DNA from: Antedon bifida | Taxonomy: Eukaryota; Echinodermata; Crinoidea; Comatulida; Antedonidae | Direction of reading: 5' to 3' | Length of the DNA: 64,000 nucleotides | NCBI GenBank assembly: GCA_963402885.1 | Contig: OY727100.1 | Span: 5,009,501-5,073,500, forward strand | Shown here: positions 12,801-22,503 of the stretch, piece after piece | Numbering within the stretch: position 1 is the stretch's first letter | Layout of the letters: each line of letters starts with the position of its first letter | The notes under the pieces: generated by a model | Databases searched by the model: none | Seen by the model: only the letters and a program-made list of their open reading frames with translations | What the model was told of the DNA's origin: nothing | Position numbers and translations under genes: made by a program

Positions 12801-15800
12801 AAACACAGATAAAATTGATAGGGTGCCCATATTATATGCTGAAACAAGTATTGTAACACCATATAATTCGTTAAACGGAAGGACTGTATGTCAATAAATA
12901 GAGAATGGCTTGACGATAACTTTGATAACTATACTTAATGAGCTTTATGCAAATAAAAAAAGTATGATGATGATGTTAGTGATGATGATCATGATCATGA
13001 TGGGTAAAATGAGGGAAAGTGAGTAATGTCGCTCTCCCCTCTATCATAAAGAATATGAAAAAAATATGAAAAATAAAGAAATGTGAATTACGTACACTGC
13101 AAGCACCCTTTGTTTGGTTGTCGTCGTATACACAAATAGTGCTGTCTACAATTGGATATGAAGAATAATCTAGACACAACTCTTGGCTGATGATTGGAAT
13201 AGTTACTTCTTGCAATGTATGTTTCATGTCTGAAAGAATCATATAACATCGTTAGACTTAAATGCGACACATTCAGGTAGGCTACTATATCCTGTGTTGT
13301 CATTATAATACGTGTATTGTAATTATATTATTAGGCTGATTATGCGGTAGTTGTCATTGACAACTCTTGTCTCTCCTCGGCGCTCCTTTTTTAGGTTTTG
13401 CTGAAAGAAACAAATAAACAAAAGCATCTAAATGCATTACTTGCCAGTATATATACTTCCCCAGCCAGCAATGACACATTGAGTTCCAGCTTCAAAGTCC
13501 TCACCATAGCATGCTGGCTGTATAAATAAATTATAATCAACAGGTTTTGCCAGCCTTAGTAGGGCGATGTCATTTGTTAATGTTGTAGGATTATATTCCG
13601 GGTGTGAGTACTTCCCAACTACTTCAATCTCTTCACGAAACACTGATGGTTCAGACAAGTCAATGGTACCAAGGAGAACAGATTGTACCGAACCACTGCG
13701 AATAAAAATTAAAAAAAAAACAAAAATGCACATCACATTACATACAGGTAATACAGACAAACACTTAATTAAATTAGTTACTAATGTATTCTTTAAAATT
13801 AAAAGGCCTTACAGACAATGAGCATCAGTCATAACCCATGTTCGATTGAGTAACGTTCCTCCACAAATATGAGAACCATAGTAGCTCTGTAACGATACTA
13901 TCCATGGCCACTTTCCTGGGTCTGCATCTGCACCACCAACAATTCGACTCTCTCCATTTACAAATGGTTGTGATCCACACTTCTCAAGTATTTCTTTATG
14001 AAATTAGAGTTTAAATTAGTAAAGTATTATAGATGTTTATATTTTATCATTTTAAGAGGGCCCTAGATATCTCCTGGCCTGCATAATTTGTGACTTAATG
14101 ATAAATATTTTATATAATCAAGCGCATTTACATCACAAACGTACCTTCCCAACAACCTTCTTCATCTGACCAATCACCACAATCGTTGATTTTATCACAT
14201 CGGCTGCTGTTTGAGATGCATATACCATTCAGACATCTAAAAGGTTCAGTGAAGCAACCTACCAAAAATGTACATCCATCAATAGAAATTGTTTCAGTTT
14301 ATAGTTTGAAAAAAACATTTGAATGTTTTGTTTGTTGTTTGATCCAGCACATGCTGACTACACAGGGACCATACACATATCAATATGGAGTTGTTGATGT
14401 TTGTTTGTTGTTTGACCGTAACAATAGCAAAACAACAGTGACGTTAATGCTTTCATGGCTACTTTGATAGAATGAAGAATGCAAATGACTGCAATGAAAA
14501 TGTGATAGATCATTTGATATGGTAAATAAATAAAATAAAAACCTACTGCATGCCGTTTCATCTGAGTTGTCCTGGCAATCCGAATATCCATTGCATAATT
14601 TATGTGCCAAAATTATTTCACTGCTTCCACATACAAAATAATCTGTTAGAATTGGGAAATACATCGTAAATCATCATCATCATCATCGTATTTGTTATTG
14701 TTAAAATATAATATTATTCTTATTAATGAATGTTGTGTTCACAACATTTTATCGCGATTTAGTCATGGTATAAAAGATGTTTCAGTTTTAGTCAAGAATA
14801 AAAAATTACGTAATTTACAATTTTAGCTGGAACTATATAGAGCCATGTCTCAGTGAAACACACACAAATTAATTACCATTTCGGGTTACTGCCGTTGCTG
14901 TTGCATTAAATCCTCCAGATGGTTCATAAACGTTAGTGGACAAACGGATCCATAATTTGCTGTTGTCGGAAATTATAGAATGAAAGTTTGAACCTGTAAA
15001 CGTATAGTCATAACTATTTTCTGTAAATCCAATATACAAATAATCATAGTAAAACCAAGAATTTTGTTGCAGTTGAACGTCGTTGAACTCAAGAAGAATA
15101 ACCAAATCTGTAGAGGTGGTCATCTCCCATTGACAATCCAAACCGGTGTAAAAATGATTCGGATAATTTTGAGATACAAATGAAAAGGGAACGTTTGCAT
15201 TCTCAAGTGATATCTCTGTCAGGTCGCATTCTGAAAAATAATAATCGTTAATAAATCAGTGTTACGTATAAAGTGTTCGCATTTGAATCATGGAAATAGG
15301 ACAGAATGGTTTTCATATGCGATGTTGGAGCAAATGGTAAACATTAAAATATAAGATTAGTATATGATGGGAAGATATATAGTGGAAAGATAAAAAGTGA
15401 AAATAAAACATAAACAATTAAAGGGAAATGTTACAGATGATGTCTTTTATTGACATGCTAGATATTAGATGCATTTCACATAACTATTTATTCGATTGGA
15501 TTAGTTGGTTAAATAGTAGACATACAATGAACAACTCCGTTTTGAATTCTGTGTTACACAATTTCAATAAATACTATACGTAGTAGTTCCAGTTTAGTAG
15601 ACATAAAGGTATAAACAAAAGTTGTACCATTGGTAAGGCAGTTAGATTCATCGTCACCAGTATAACAGTCGTATACAGCATCACAAACACGAGTCTCGTC
15701 TAAACATAATCCGTTAGTAGAGCATTTAAATTCACAAACACCTTTAATATACAAAAAATAAGTATACTAAATCGCATGTATGGTATGTTTTCGACCCGGA

Positions 15801-18800
15801 ACTAATTGATTCAATTCAAGCTATAATTTAACTCGGAAACTATGTCGAAAAATAACACGATCCGAAAAATGACAGTTGCGCAAACTGTGACAAGAAGCGC
15901 AGTTCATTTCTACGTCGAGGCGCGGCATAAGCGCATTCCTTAACACAACGCATTCAGACTCGTTTCTTTCGTCGAGTGCTTACCTAAGCTACAAAGCACA
16001 AGCGCAACTGGAACAAGAGATCATCATTTTTTCTGTTTAAGAATGATATTATAAAGGTCAACTCAGAGAGCATCGTACGACGAGCCCCGACGAAACGTAG
16101 CTAACGAAAGTCGTACTTAAAGTGAATACTAACCACTCGAAACATGTTATTCTCAATCACGATATTTTCACTGATGACTGGTATATCACAACTTGAACAC
16201 TCGTGGAACTAATCGCGGCTTATTTTTGAATTTTAAAATGTGTATAAATAACTTTTATCCTGTTTATATTTATATTATTTTTATGTAATAATTTAAGAGC
16301 AAATACCTGGTAAACTGATTGTAAATGATAATTGATATTCGTTTTTGTATGAAACTCTGCAATATTTTCTAGGCCTTTGTTCAACTTCGAATTGTATTTC
16401 ATTTTACGATTGCAATAAATAAATACATTAAAAATTTTGTCTAGTTTTTAGGTCATCGGTAGAACTTTAAACATGTTTAATTTGTTCCCAACAGTTATTC
16501 GGACCTCGTCGTACGACGCTGTGTTGAGTTGCACTTACGAAATCCAATGTTGCAATATTGTACCTCATTTCCTTGAACCTGTACAGTATTTTTTTTACCT
16601 CTTCAGCGCTATCAAAGTGTTGAACAGTACTTTTAACCTTCTGGACATATTAAATGTATCATTGGGGATTTATGGGTAAGGGTGAATTTGCAGGGAAACT
16701 ACAAGATCAGATTATTTTTAAATGTTTCCAGCTCAGTGGGGTGGAGGTGAATGAGTCTTTCTCTCTCAATCCCTAACACCAAATCATAACTAATCAACCC
16801 CAGCAATTTCCTAAACTTTAGTTTACCTCCATAAAATTTGAAAAACCTCCACACACAACAACAAGCCACCCTTTGTCGTTTATAGCACAATATTAGGAAA
16901 TAACAATTATTGGCACATTATAGGCTACTATGAGAAAAGATGGATCGAAGTTGTTATGTTATGTCTAGAATCACGAATTGATTTTCCTACGCACCCAATC
17001 CGGTTATAACGTCGTCAATACTAAACTTACCGTCGCAGTACCTTTCATCACTACAATCTGAGCAATCATGGAATCCGTCGCAGTGCCACCCGGATGGAAT
17101 ACATAGACCATCAGCACATTTGAAGTCGTTATCGGTGCATCCATCTGTATTGTATAATAAAATATTAATTTAATATTTGCATACATTTTTTATGAGCAAT
17201 TCTAAATTGCTATCATGTCAACAACAAAAGCACTATATATTTCTACTATTCGCATCGCCGTGGTGATTTTTTTTCAAATATGGCGCAGTGGTTCTAGAAT
17301 GAATAAACTATCTAATATAGTAGCCCTACACTTGCTATAGGAAAAATAGTTTTAAAAAATGCTGTAGCTGCATGCTAATTGCAGTTACAGCTGCTTATCT
17401 CTTACAGGGTTCTAGGCTGGGTGCTCCTGGACATTTTCCGCCTAGACATTTACCCCCGGTATTTCCCCCTGGACATTTTCTCCCCACATACATACACATC
17501 ATTCTATTTTATCATTATTCAAACAAATCTCAATGGCGATACAAATAAAATCAGCAAAAAGATAAATCAAAACGATAAAGTAAAACAGTCAGAACAAAAA
17601 TTGCAGAGTTTTCCAAATAAAGAACGAGTAGAAAATGTGTGGGTTTTTTTCATAACGGCCATATACGGCCGTGTTGAAACACGATTCTCGTCACCGACGT
17701 TGGCTCGGTTGCGTTCTTGGATGGGACACCGTCTGAGAGAATGTCGCGCCGGGTGCTGTATATATCAGAGAGTAATGGTGTAGAGATAAAGAATCCGACT
17801 AGCATATGATAGGAATGGGTTCAAGCCTCTCTGTGCCATAACGATTGTATCAATTAGGCAAGATGCCTTAATCTCACTGCCTCTTCCTTCGGATGGAGCG
17901 TAAAGTTCGTATACAGTTCACATTAAAGCTTTTAAGCTTAAGGACGATAATAAATATCCTTAACCTACTTTTATATACAATTCTTATAATAGTTAATCCG
18001 AACTATCTGACTAAATAATATAGTAACAAGGCTGGATATCGAAAAACGAAAGCCTTGTCAATGAGCAGTTAAATGAAATAATCTTGGTGTTGATATCCAT
18101 TCATAAATTTGTAAACAGCACACTATCTAATTATAAAAAAGGAGTGGAAGAGAAACAAAAGGAAATCAATCGTGCACTTCGTTCTATAAACCTACTGTAC
18201 AGATTAAATAATTCACCCATGACTGACTATCGTCCTAAAAGGTACGGGGTTAACTTGCATTTACACTAAATAGGACAAATACAACTTTTAATACGAGGTC
18301 AAGAGTAAACTGATTTGTAAAACTTCCAGTAAGATAAGTTACAGTATAAAGTACAATACTACCAGATTATTACGTTTGTCCTTTTTTTGGAAGTAGCCAC
18401 CTTTTATTGTTGTTTATCACCCTATCATTTTATATAAGGTTTAGGTTAATCTTAGATACATATGAAACAAATGTGATGTTGTATTACCAAATATTCATGA
18501 TACTTCGGAACAGTACCGAAAATCATACTTGTATTTTTGACACAATTTTATACTTTTCGTTAAATTGACTGGTTTAGTTATAATTATTCAATCACAATAA
18601 AATTGAATTGTGCTTCAAGCGAAAGGCCATTTTTTGTGCAAAAATTCAAATCTGTTTTTTTATTTTCTATTCAAGAAAAAATGTTTCCATCTTTAAAATA
18701 CACGGGTGGAAAATGACCGGGAGGAAAATTTCCGATGGTGGTAGCAATTGACCGGATGGCATATAGGTGGCAAGCGCAAATGGCCTAGGTGGCAACAGGC

Positions 18801-20776
18801 CTAAGGTGGCCAACAGACTGGGAGGCTTAAGGCCGGGTGGCAAAGGTTTGGGTGATAGGGGACAGGGTGGCAGAAGACCAACAGAAATAAACGCATTTTA
18901 AACATTTAAAAGAGCGAAAATAAATTAATGTTTACACCTTTTAAAAATATTATGCTCGGTACATTTTTGTTGTATGTGAAAGAAATAAAAGTAAATCAAA
19001 TCACCATTAAAGAGATAAAAACAGTTTTAATAAATTTATTTTTGCTATATTTAATCTTAGTTTTCATTATAGGCCTACTTTATGACCTATCCTGAACTTC
19101 AAATAGTTAATATAAATCTATAAATTACGAATTGAAACTACCCAGTTATATGAAGTATAGTAAGTTCACATAAAGAAAGGACTGATTATTATTGATTATT
19201 ATTGAAATATTAAAACGGTAAGAGTTTCATCTAACATGCTTTCTACATACAGTAGTACTTTTCTTGGCCATGTCATTTCGAGAGCCTTTACATGTAATTA
19301 CAAACATTCCAATACCTTTTTTACCGATAAAAGTAGTTTTTTCCTGTTTTTTTCATTCCATAAAAAAAATCATAAATTAATTTTTCACTTTTAAATAACA
19401 TTTTCTGGTACATCAATTATACATGCATTGTATGTTAGTTTAGACAATGCTAAACTCTATGATAACTTTCCCAAAAACGGTAAGAGTTCTTCCTTTCCAT
19501 GTAAATTTTCTAAGCTCAACACCTTGTTATCCCAATTTAAATCATTACAGTTTTATCATTATATCCTAGATTAAATAAATCTTAATTGGTTCGTCAACCC
19601 AATGCAAACTACATGGTTTCTCGATTCCTCACACCAGACAAAAAAAAGTAATAACAATATTTAGACCAATCTCCGTAGGTGCTTTTCATGTTTATTTTCT
19701 ACAAACACAGTACAGTGACATCTGCGAGATGCTCAACACGCACATATTCGATCTCGGCCTAATTTATTATGCTAATTGCAATCGCATCACTCGTCGTTTG
19801 GAGATCGAGCTTTTTCGGTTGCTGCTCCGCGATTTTTGAATACTGTTTCTGAACGGATTAGGTATAATTCTTTAAAAACCCATTAAAATCACATCTCTTT
19901 TCTGAGGAATATGAAATTAATGGATAAATAAACGAAATCGGATTCTAAATCAGCTAGAGTAGCGCATTGATATGGATGTGTGTGGAAATGTGCGCTATAT
20001 AAAATATTATTATTAATGATAACACATTTTTTAAACAAAGACAACACTGCTGGTTACTTATATTATTCTATTTACTTATGTTTATTTTATCTTCTGTTAC
20101 ATTAAATCTAAAAGGTTTTAGTTTCAAATGTGGTTACATTTTTTCCTACCACATAAGTCATAAGCCATCATTTCTGAATACTTTAACATAATTAAAATTA
20201 TGTAACCTATTTAAATTAAGCTCAAACAACGATGTTGTATCAATGAATTTATCCTTGATATACTAAAAACGTCATTATAATCACGTTTTTAATTTTATAT
20301 ATTCATGTGATTTGTATTGCATTATGAGCCGGTTCTCGGAAAAAATAGTGTGTGAGTGTATGTATGGAAAACGTTAACCCCAGACTAAGGTTAGGAGATC
20401 GACAAGACATGTGATTACATTTTAAAAGATATTTATCAAATCTATATACAGTACATTATTACTAAACATGTGAACACGAAAAATAACGATAAATAAATAA
20501 AACTTCGAATAGGCAATTATTTAGTTTTTATAAAGATATTCACTTTTGGTAACAACAAATTAAAAAAAAAATGTCACCAATTGTTGGTCAAAGTGAGTAA
20601 CTAACGTTAAAACGACCTATTCAACAAAACATGGATTTTAAATTATTTTTTAGGGGGAAATATCTTTAATACGTTCGGTTGCAGATATTAAAATAAAATA
20701 AAAACTTACTTTTCGATTCACCAAATGAACAAAATAAACAGAAAATGGTAAGCCTTAACAAAAAGTAGTTGCTCAT
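496..20776 (-). CDS. Secreted modular serine protease (CUB/LDLa/trypsin, polyserase-like), 3' part outside window
   Basis: A signal peptide is followed by repeated LDLa and CUB modules around one trypsin-like domain. Exons in transcript order: 20776-20710, 17144-17031, 15741-15628, 15230-14877, 14642-14547, 14258-14145, 13993-13813, 13695-13445, 13229-13096, 11078-10928, 10403-10305, 6486-6148, 5775-5677, 4971-4633, 3515-3414, 2961-2632, 842-744, 606-496. All boundaries are GT-AG except a GC donor after 13445. Phases agree throughout; module exons are phase 1-1. Predicted order: signal peptide (1-22), LDLa, LDLa, CUB, LDLa, LDLa, trypsin (about 287-525), LDLa, CUB, LDLa, CUB, LDLa, CUB, LDLa, LDLa, about 1031 aa in view. 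The last donor (495) points to further exons on the left. The protease has an intact activation site and His/Asp but Arg at the catalytic Ser, so it may be a binding pseudoprotease. Exon structure is seen; extracellular role in immunity, development or clotting is inference. No specific ortholog is recognised. Confidence 0.88.
925..1500. repeat. Degenerate interspersed motif block in intron
   Basis: A motif close to cgtcaacttgagggcgctaa recurs about five times at irregular spacing (around 968, 1021, 1071, 1121 and 1461), separated by AT-rich DNA. It is not a regular tandem array and its origin is unknown. Confidence 0.45.
1645..1833. repeat. 21-bp minisatellite, nine copies
   Basis: Nine head-to-tail copies of agtacacacgaattagcatgt, almost without change. 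They are preceded at 1555-1640 by a looser cggcctcaagtcaa repeat and followed by a degenerate ACAC-rich tail. Because 21 is a multiple of three, open frames on both strands are a by-product. It lies in a protease intron. Confidence 0.93.
2632..2961 (-). CDS. CUB module 4
   Basis: A 330-bp phase 1-1 exon encodes a CUB domain ([49 protein letters not shown]). It resembles CUB1 more than CUB2/3 in the QWxxTTSxD stretch. That agrees with a block duplication of CUB-LDLa-LDLa. Confidence 0.83.
3165..3300 (-). repeat. Fragment of the tRNA-like repeat family, inverted
   Basis: The reverse complement matches the unit of the 6.8-8.75 kb array around gtatctcttcggagatcccg and gggcgtatcaatttg, diverged by perhaps 15 percent. 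The tRNA part itself is absent. This shows the array unit belongs to a dispersed family. Confidence 0.65.
3414..4971 (-). CDS. CUB module 3 and LDLa module 7
   Basis: The CUB exon 4971-4633 is near-identical to 6486-6148 (ECDTDIF start, FHSII-type strand as VHSIIF). The LDLa exon 3515-3414 ([18 protein letters not shown]) is a more diverged relative of modules 5 and 6. Both are phase 1-1 with canonical GT-AG borders. Confidence 0.83.
5085..5290 (+). mobile_element. tRNA-derived SINE copy (diverged)
   Basis: It contains the A-box-like tggtctaatggttagg and the B-box region of the 364-bp array units, then ggggcgactttttg. It is diverged from the array consensus at the anticodon arm. It sits in the intron duplicated together with CUB3. 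Confidence 0.65.
5677..6486 (-). CDS. CUB module 2 and LDLa module 6
   Basis: The CUB exon 6486-6148 (339 bp) and the LDLa exon 5775-5677 (99 bp) are both phase 1-1. The CUB differs from the one at 4971-4633 by only a few bases, and similarity runs on into the introns. Together with the next pair it shows that CUB-LDLa was duplicated in tandem recently. Confidence 0.83.
6575..6785 (+). mobile_element. tRNA-derived SINE copy (diverged), paralogue of the 5.1-kb copy
   Basis: Same arrangement as at 5085-5290, with ccgggtttgaatctcggttg as B-box region and a TTTTT stop. It lies at the same place relative to CUB2 as the other does to CUB3, so the insertion predates the exon duplication. A TA microsatellite joins it to the tandem array. 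Confidence 0.65.
7119..7190 (+). tRNA. tRNA-like gene, anticodon AUC, copy 1
   Basis: A 72-nt sequence folds as a full cloverleaf. The acceptor is GCCCCAG with UUGGGGC and the D stem is GUC/GAC. The anticodon stem is UCUGC/GCAGG with loop AUAUCAA, and the T stem is CCGAG/CUCGG with loop UUCGAGU. A- and B-box promoters fit the consensus and TTTTT follows three bases after the 3' end. The anticodon by position is AUC (Asp codon GAU), which is unusual because eukaryotic tRNA-Asp normally uses GUC. Either a SINE head or an odd tRNA gene. Confidence 0.55.
7483..7554 (+). tRNA. tRNA-like gene, anticodon AUC, copy 2
   Basis: Identical to copy 1 in the tRNA part, including box A, box B and the T5 tract; 364 bp downstream. 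Confidence 0.55.
7847..7918 (+). tRNA. tRNA-like gene, anticodon AUC, copy 3
   Basis: Identical to copy 1 in the tRNA part; 364 bp after copy 2. Confidence 0.55.
8201..8272 (+). tRNA. tRNA-like gene, anticodon AUC, copy 4
   Basis: Identical in the tRNA part; spacing is 354 bp because ten bases are missing from the upstream flank. Confidence 0.55.
8565..8636 (+). tRNA. tRNA-like gene, anticodon AUC, copy 5
   Basis: Identical in the tRNA part; 364 bp after copy 4 and the last unit of the array. Confidence 0.55.
8796..9917. mobile_element. Non-autonomous DNA element with about 30-bp terminal inverted repeats
   Basis: The left end tataacacctaaataaattc is matched, inverted, by the right end gaatctatttagatgttata; similarity extends to caaatgac. 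The 1.1-kb interior shows no transposase frame. It contains poly-A runs and a cluster of TAGGCCTA-like palindromes near 9226-9300. A relative of its left end lies at 58.69 kb. Confidence 0.6.
9965..10520. repeat. Intron segment duplicated from around LDLa module 6
   Basis: Closely similar to 5306-5860, spanning intron sequence with gtgacgtcatcat, the LDLa exon and the downstream intron. It dates LDLa5 and LDLa6 as recent duplicates. Confidence 0.75.
10305..10403 (-). CDS. LDLa module 5
   Basis: A 99-bp phase 1-1 exon encodes a six-Cys LDLa ([18 protein letters not shown], then [11 protein letters not shown]). It and its flanking introns are almost the same as the module at 5677-5775, showing recent segmental duplication. 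Confidence 0.82.
10928..13993 (-). CDS. Trypsin-like (S1) domain with Arg at the catalytic Ser
   Basis: Four exons: 13993-13813 with the SRIVGG activation site, CGGTLL and DAHC (His57); 13695-13445 with TNDIALLRL (Asp102) and AGWGS; 13229-13096 with KGACS; 11078-10928 starting GDRGGP. The acceptor just before GDRGGP is a clean pyrimidine-rich CAG, and the phases fit. The motif normally read as GDSGGP is therefore GDRGGP, with Arg at position 195. Position 189 is Gly rather than Asp, so the pocket would not be trypsin-like. The rest of the fold, including cysteines and IVGG, looks conserved. Family knowledge says Ser195 loss abolishes proteolysis; a recruiting or decoy role is inference. The 2-kb intron before the last exon holds two LINE fragments. 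The intron after 13445 uses a GC-AG donor (GGCAAGT context). Confidence 0.85.
11180..11765 (+). mobile_element. LINE reverse transcriptase fragment A
   Basis: Translated pieces match non-LTR reverse transcriptase motifs: [24 protein letters not shown] and [10 protein letters not shown], in order but interrupted by stops and frame changes. It is a decayed insertion, antisense to the protease gene, in the intron before the GDRGGP exon. Confidence 0.7.
11780..12745 (+). mobile_element. LINE reverse transcriptase fragment B (CR1/L2-like)
   Basis: An open stretch contains [30 protein letters not shown] and, in a shifted frame, [11 protein letters not shown] and FKYLGVWFD, followed by a C-terminal [16 protein letters not shown]-like part. 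This is the palm and thumb of a non-LTR reverse transcriptase, of a different lineage from fragment A. It has at least one frameshift and several stops. Family assignment is tentative. Confidence 0.75.
14145..14642 (-). CDS. LDLa modules 3 (four-Cys) and 4 (six-Cys)
   Basis: Exon 14642-14547 encodes a reduced LDLa with four cysteines ([23 protein letters not shown]). Exon 14258-14145 encodes a complete one ending [12 protein letters not shown]. The same pair, a four-Cys module followed by a CGDWSDE module, recurs at 842-496. This marks the two blocks as paralogous duplicates of one CUB-LDLa-LDLa-protease unit. Confidence 0.8.
14877..15230 (-). CDS. CUB module 1
   Basis: A single 354-bp phase 1-1 exon encodes a CUB domain: ECDLT start, [16 protein letters not shown] strand, [11 protein letters not shown] core, YDYLYIGF and the FHSIIS/LWIRLS strands. 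Only the first pair of CUB cysteines is obvious, a reduced pattern shared with the other CUBs of this gene. It sits just upstream of the LDLa-LDLa-trypsin block. Confidence 0.85.
15628..17144 (-). CDS. LDLa modules 1 and 2 (two exons)
   Basis: Exon 17144-17031 encodes a six-Cys LDL-receptor class A module containing [10 protein letters not shown] and an acidic DCSDCSDE calcium-site stretch. Exon 15741-15628 encodes a second one ([13 protein letters not shown], then TGDDESNC). Both are 114 bp, phase 1-1. The donor after 15628 (GTACAA) is weak, but it gives the phase that the following CUB exon needs. Confidence 0.8.
17412..18890. mobile_element. Foldback-like element with short tandem repeats in inverted arms
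   Basis: The left arm (17412-17490) repeats ccNggacattttccNcc; the right arm (18700-18890) carries the complementary motif (ggaaaatgaccgggagg) in a longer degenerate series rich in ggtggc. The middle holds a SINE and AT-rich DNA. The arms are diverged. The plan resembles sea-urchin TU elements, whose arms hold about 15-bp repeats. Confidence 0.45.
17765..17965 (+). mobile_element. tRNA-derived SINE
   Basis: A tRNA-like head has a box A near tggtgtagag and box B in gggttcaagcc. A 100-bp body with ttcggatggagcgtaaagttc follows, ending in an ATAATAAA-type tail. Different family from the 364-bp array. Confidence 0.55.
19765..20030 (+). mobile_element. LINE 3' end
   Basis: A short coding trace (cgagctttttcggttgctgc, giving RAFSVAA) is followed by a 3' UTR ending gtgcgctatataaaatattattatta. 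This is the usual tail of a truncated LINE. A related copy lies inverted at 22030-22265, and a third relative at 24690-24990. Confidence 0.6.
20710..20776 (-). CDS. Signal-peptide exon of the modular protease
   Basis: The ATG at 20776 opens 22 codons beginning [16 protein letters not shown], a short basic stretch then a hydrophobic core typical of a secretory signal. The exon ends in phase 1 at a strong GTAAGT donor. The split codon joins the next LDLa exon (17144) in frame. No earlier in-frame module exon is seen, so this is probably the true start; the 5' UTR and promoter lie above 20776 but no clear TATA box was identified. Confidence 0.8.
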
Positions 20777-21204
20777 GTTATTATCAGCAAATATAAATAC
20801 GTGACAGTCCCCGTAATAGATGCTGGCAGTTACGATGTTGCTCCTCCCAAGACAATTATATTATTAATGAAAAACTTCTTAATAAACACAATTATTTGTT
20901 TGTATTAACAATACACTTGGCTTTGACATGGATTATTGAATCACCCAGACGAAACGTTGCTGATTTCAACCTTCATAGGTTTATGTTCTACATTTCCTAC
21001 AAAAGTAACAAGGCCATTGATTAAAAAGTTTCTTTTAATGAATAATTGCCTGATTAAGTTTCGGAAAATAAGTTATAGTCATGGCCCGAATAGCAAAACA
21101 ATTGTAAAATTGCATAATACGTATCGAATTTATAGAAATACGCTCTTTCCAAACGAATGTTTGAACAGAGAAAAGAAGGATCAATAATACAAATAGAACA
21201 GATT

Positions 21205-21690
21205 CTCTTTTTGCATACAATTCCATTAAAAAAAATTGAGTTAGTAATTACCGACCGACGCCGACCGACCGGTCGACCAACTGACCGACCGACATAATGA
21301 GCTAAAGATAACGCGACTAAAAATGTGTATTATTGTCTTCCAAGCACAGTTTGAATAAATCAGATTGCTAGATCTGGATTGATCTGTAAAGTGGCGTATT
21401 TTTACTTTTTAGTAAACCAAGATGTTACAGGTATTAAGTAATACTGAACCCGATGTTTGTCAATTTCTAAGTTTGATATTATTAAGTACCACTTCTTTGT
21501 TGTGTAATTATTATAAAATCGTTCATCAGGAATTCATAAAACAACCTTGGGCGTTTATGGTGTCCAAAAGTAGAGCCAATTTCTGTTTTAATCATAAACT
21601 AAATTTGCAACACAATTTTAATGAATATTTGTATGTTTTGAGAAATGAGGAATCAAATGAACTAGGCCTACATTTTTTTTAAACTCAAAG
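21205..21690. repeat. Dispersed repeat with (CCGA)n core
   Basis: Starts with a ccgaccgacc microsatellite and ends its first part at taacgcgact; then a body with cagtttgaataaatcagattgctagatct and tatgttttgagaaatgaggaa. The body is repeated, shorter and diverged, at 25200-25460. No coding content is convincing. Confidence 0.55.
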
Positions 21691-22029
21691 ACCAAATAAA
21701 AACACTCTTCTCAAATCCAAAACAGAACATAAAATGGCCGCTATTTACTGTTTACCCCAATACACATTTAATTACCTCCGCCGCCGTAGATTATATTTTG
21801 ACTGCGATGGGTGTGTGTGTGTGTGTGTGTGTGGATGTTCATGGAAGGTCTATTAGTATGCCTATAGGATAACGTGAAAACTAAATGACGGATCTTTTTC
21901 ACATTTATTTCGAATAAAACCCTGAAATCACGAGGAATTATGTCGATTGCAATTCAAATCAGAGACCATACTCTGTCACTACTATAAGGGCCTAATAGCT
22001 TTCTTTTTTTCTTTAATATAATAATAATA

Positions 22030-22265
22030 ACTTAATCATTTATATAGCGCACATATCCACTAAAGTGCTAGCAACCACATACTGTAGCTGATTTAGTATC
22101 CGATTTCTTTTATTTATCCATTAATTCCATATGCCTCAGAAAAGACGTGTGATTTTAATGTTTTTTAAAAAGAATTAATTGCATGGAGATACCTGATCCG
22201 TTCAGAAACATTATTCCAAGACGCGCAGCAGCAACCGAAAAAGCTCGATCTGTGATGTGATTTCG
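22030..22265 (-). mobile_element. LINE 3' end, inverted
   Basis: The reverse complement gives cgagctttttcggttgctgc and a gaggcatatggaattaatgg tail, close to 19765-20030. Truncated, no intact frame. Confidence 0.6.
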
Positions 22266-22503
22266 GTTGAAAGGAAAGTCATTTAGGCCTATTTATTATA
22301 CGTTTTGGTTTCATAACTTCATCAGATAAAAAGTGAAACGACTTTCACGTAACACATTTCCGCATTGAACAAGCCAATGAATCAATCGCTATCATCTACT
22401 TTACATTAACTGTAGGCCCAACCTTCTCCATATTCTGTTGTTTGTTTCTCTGAAGTACAAGGGAGAGACGATTAAATTGACGTTATGAAAGGATGAAATC
22501 AAG

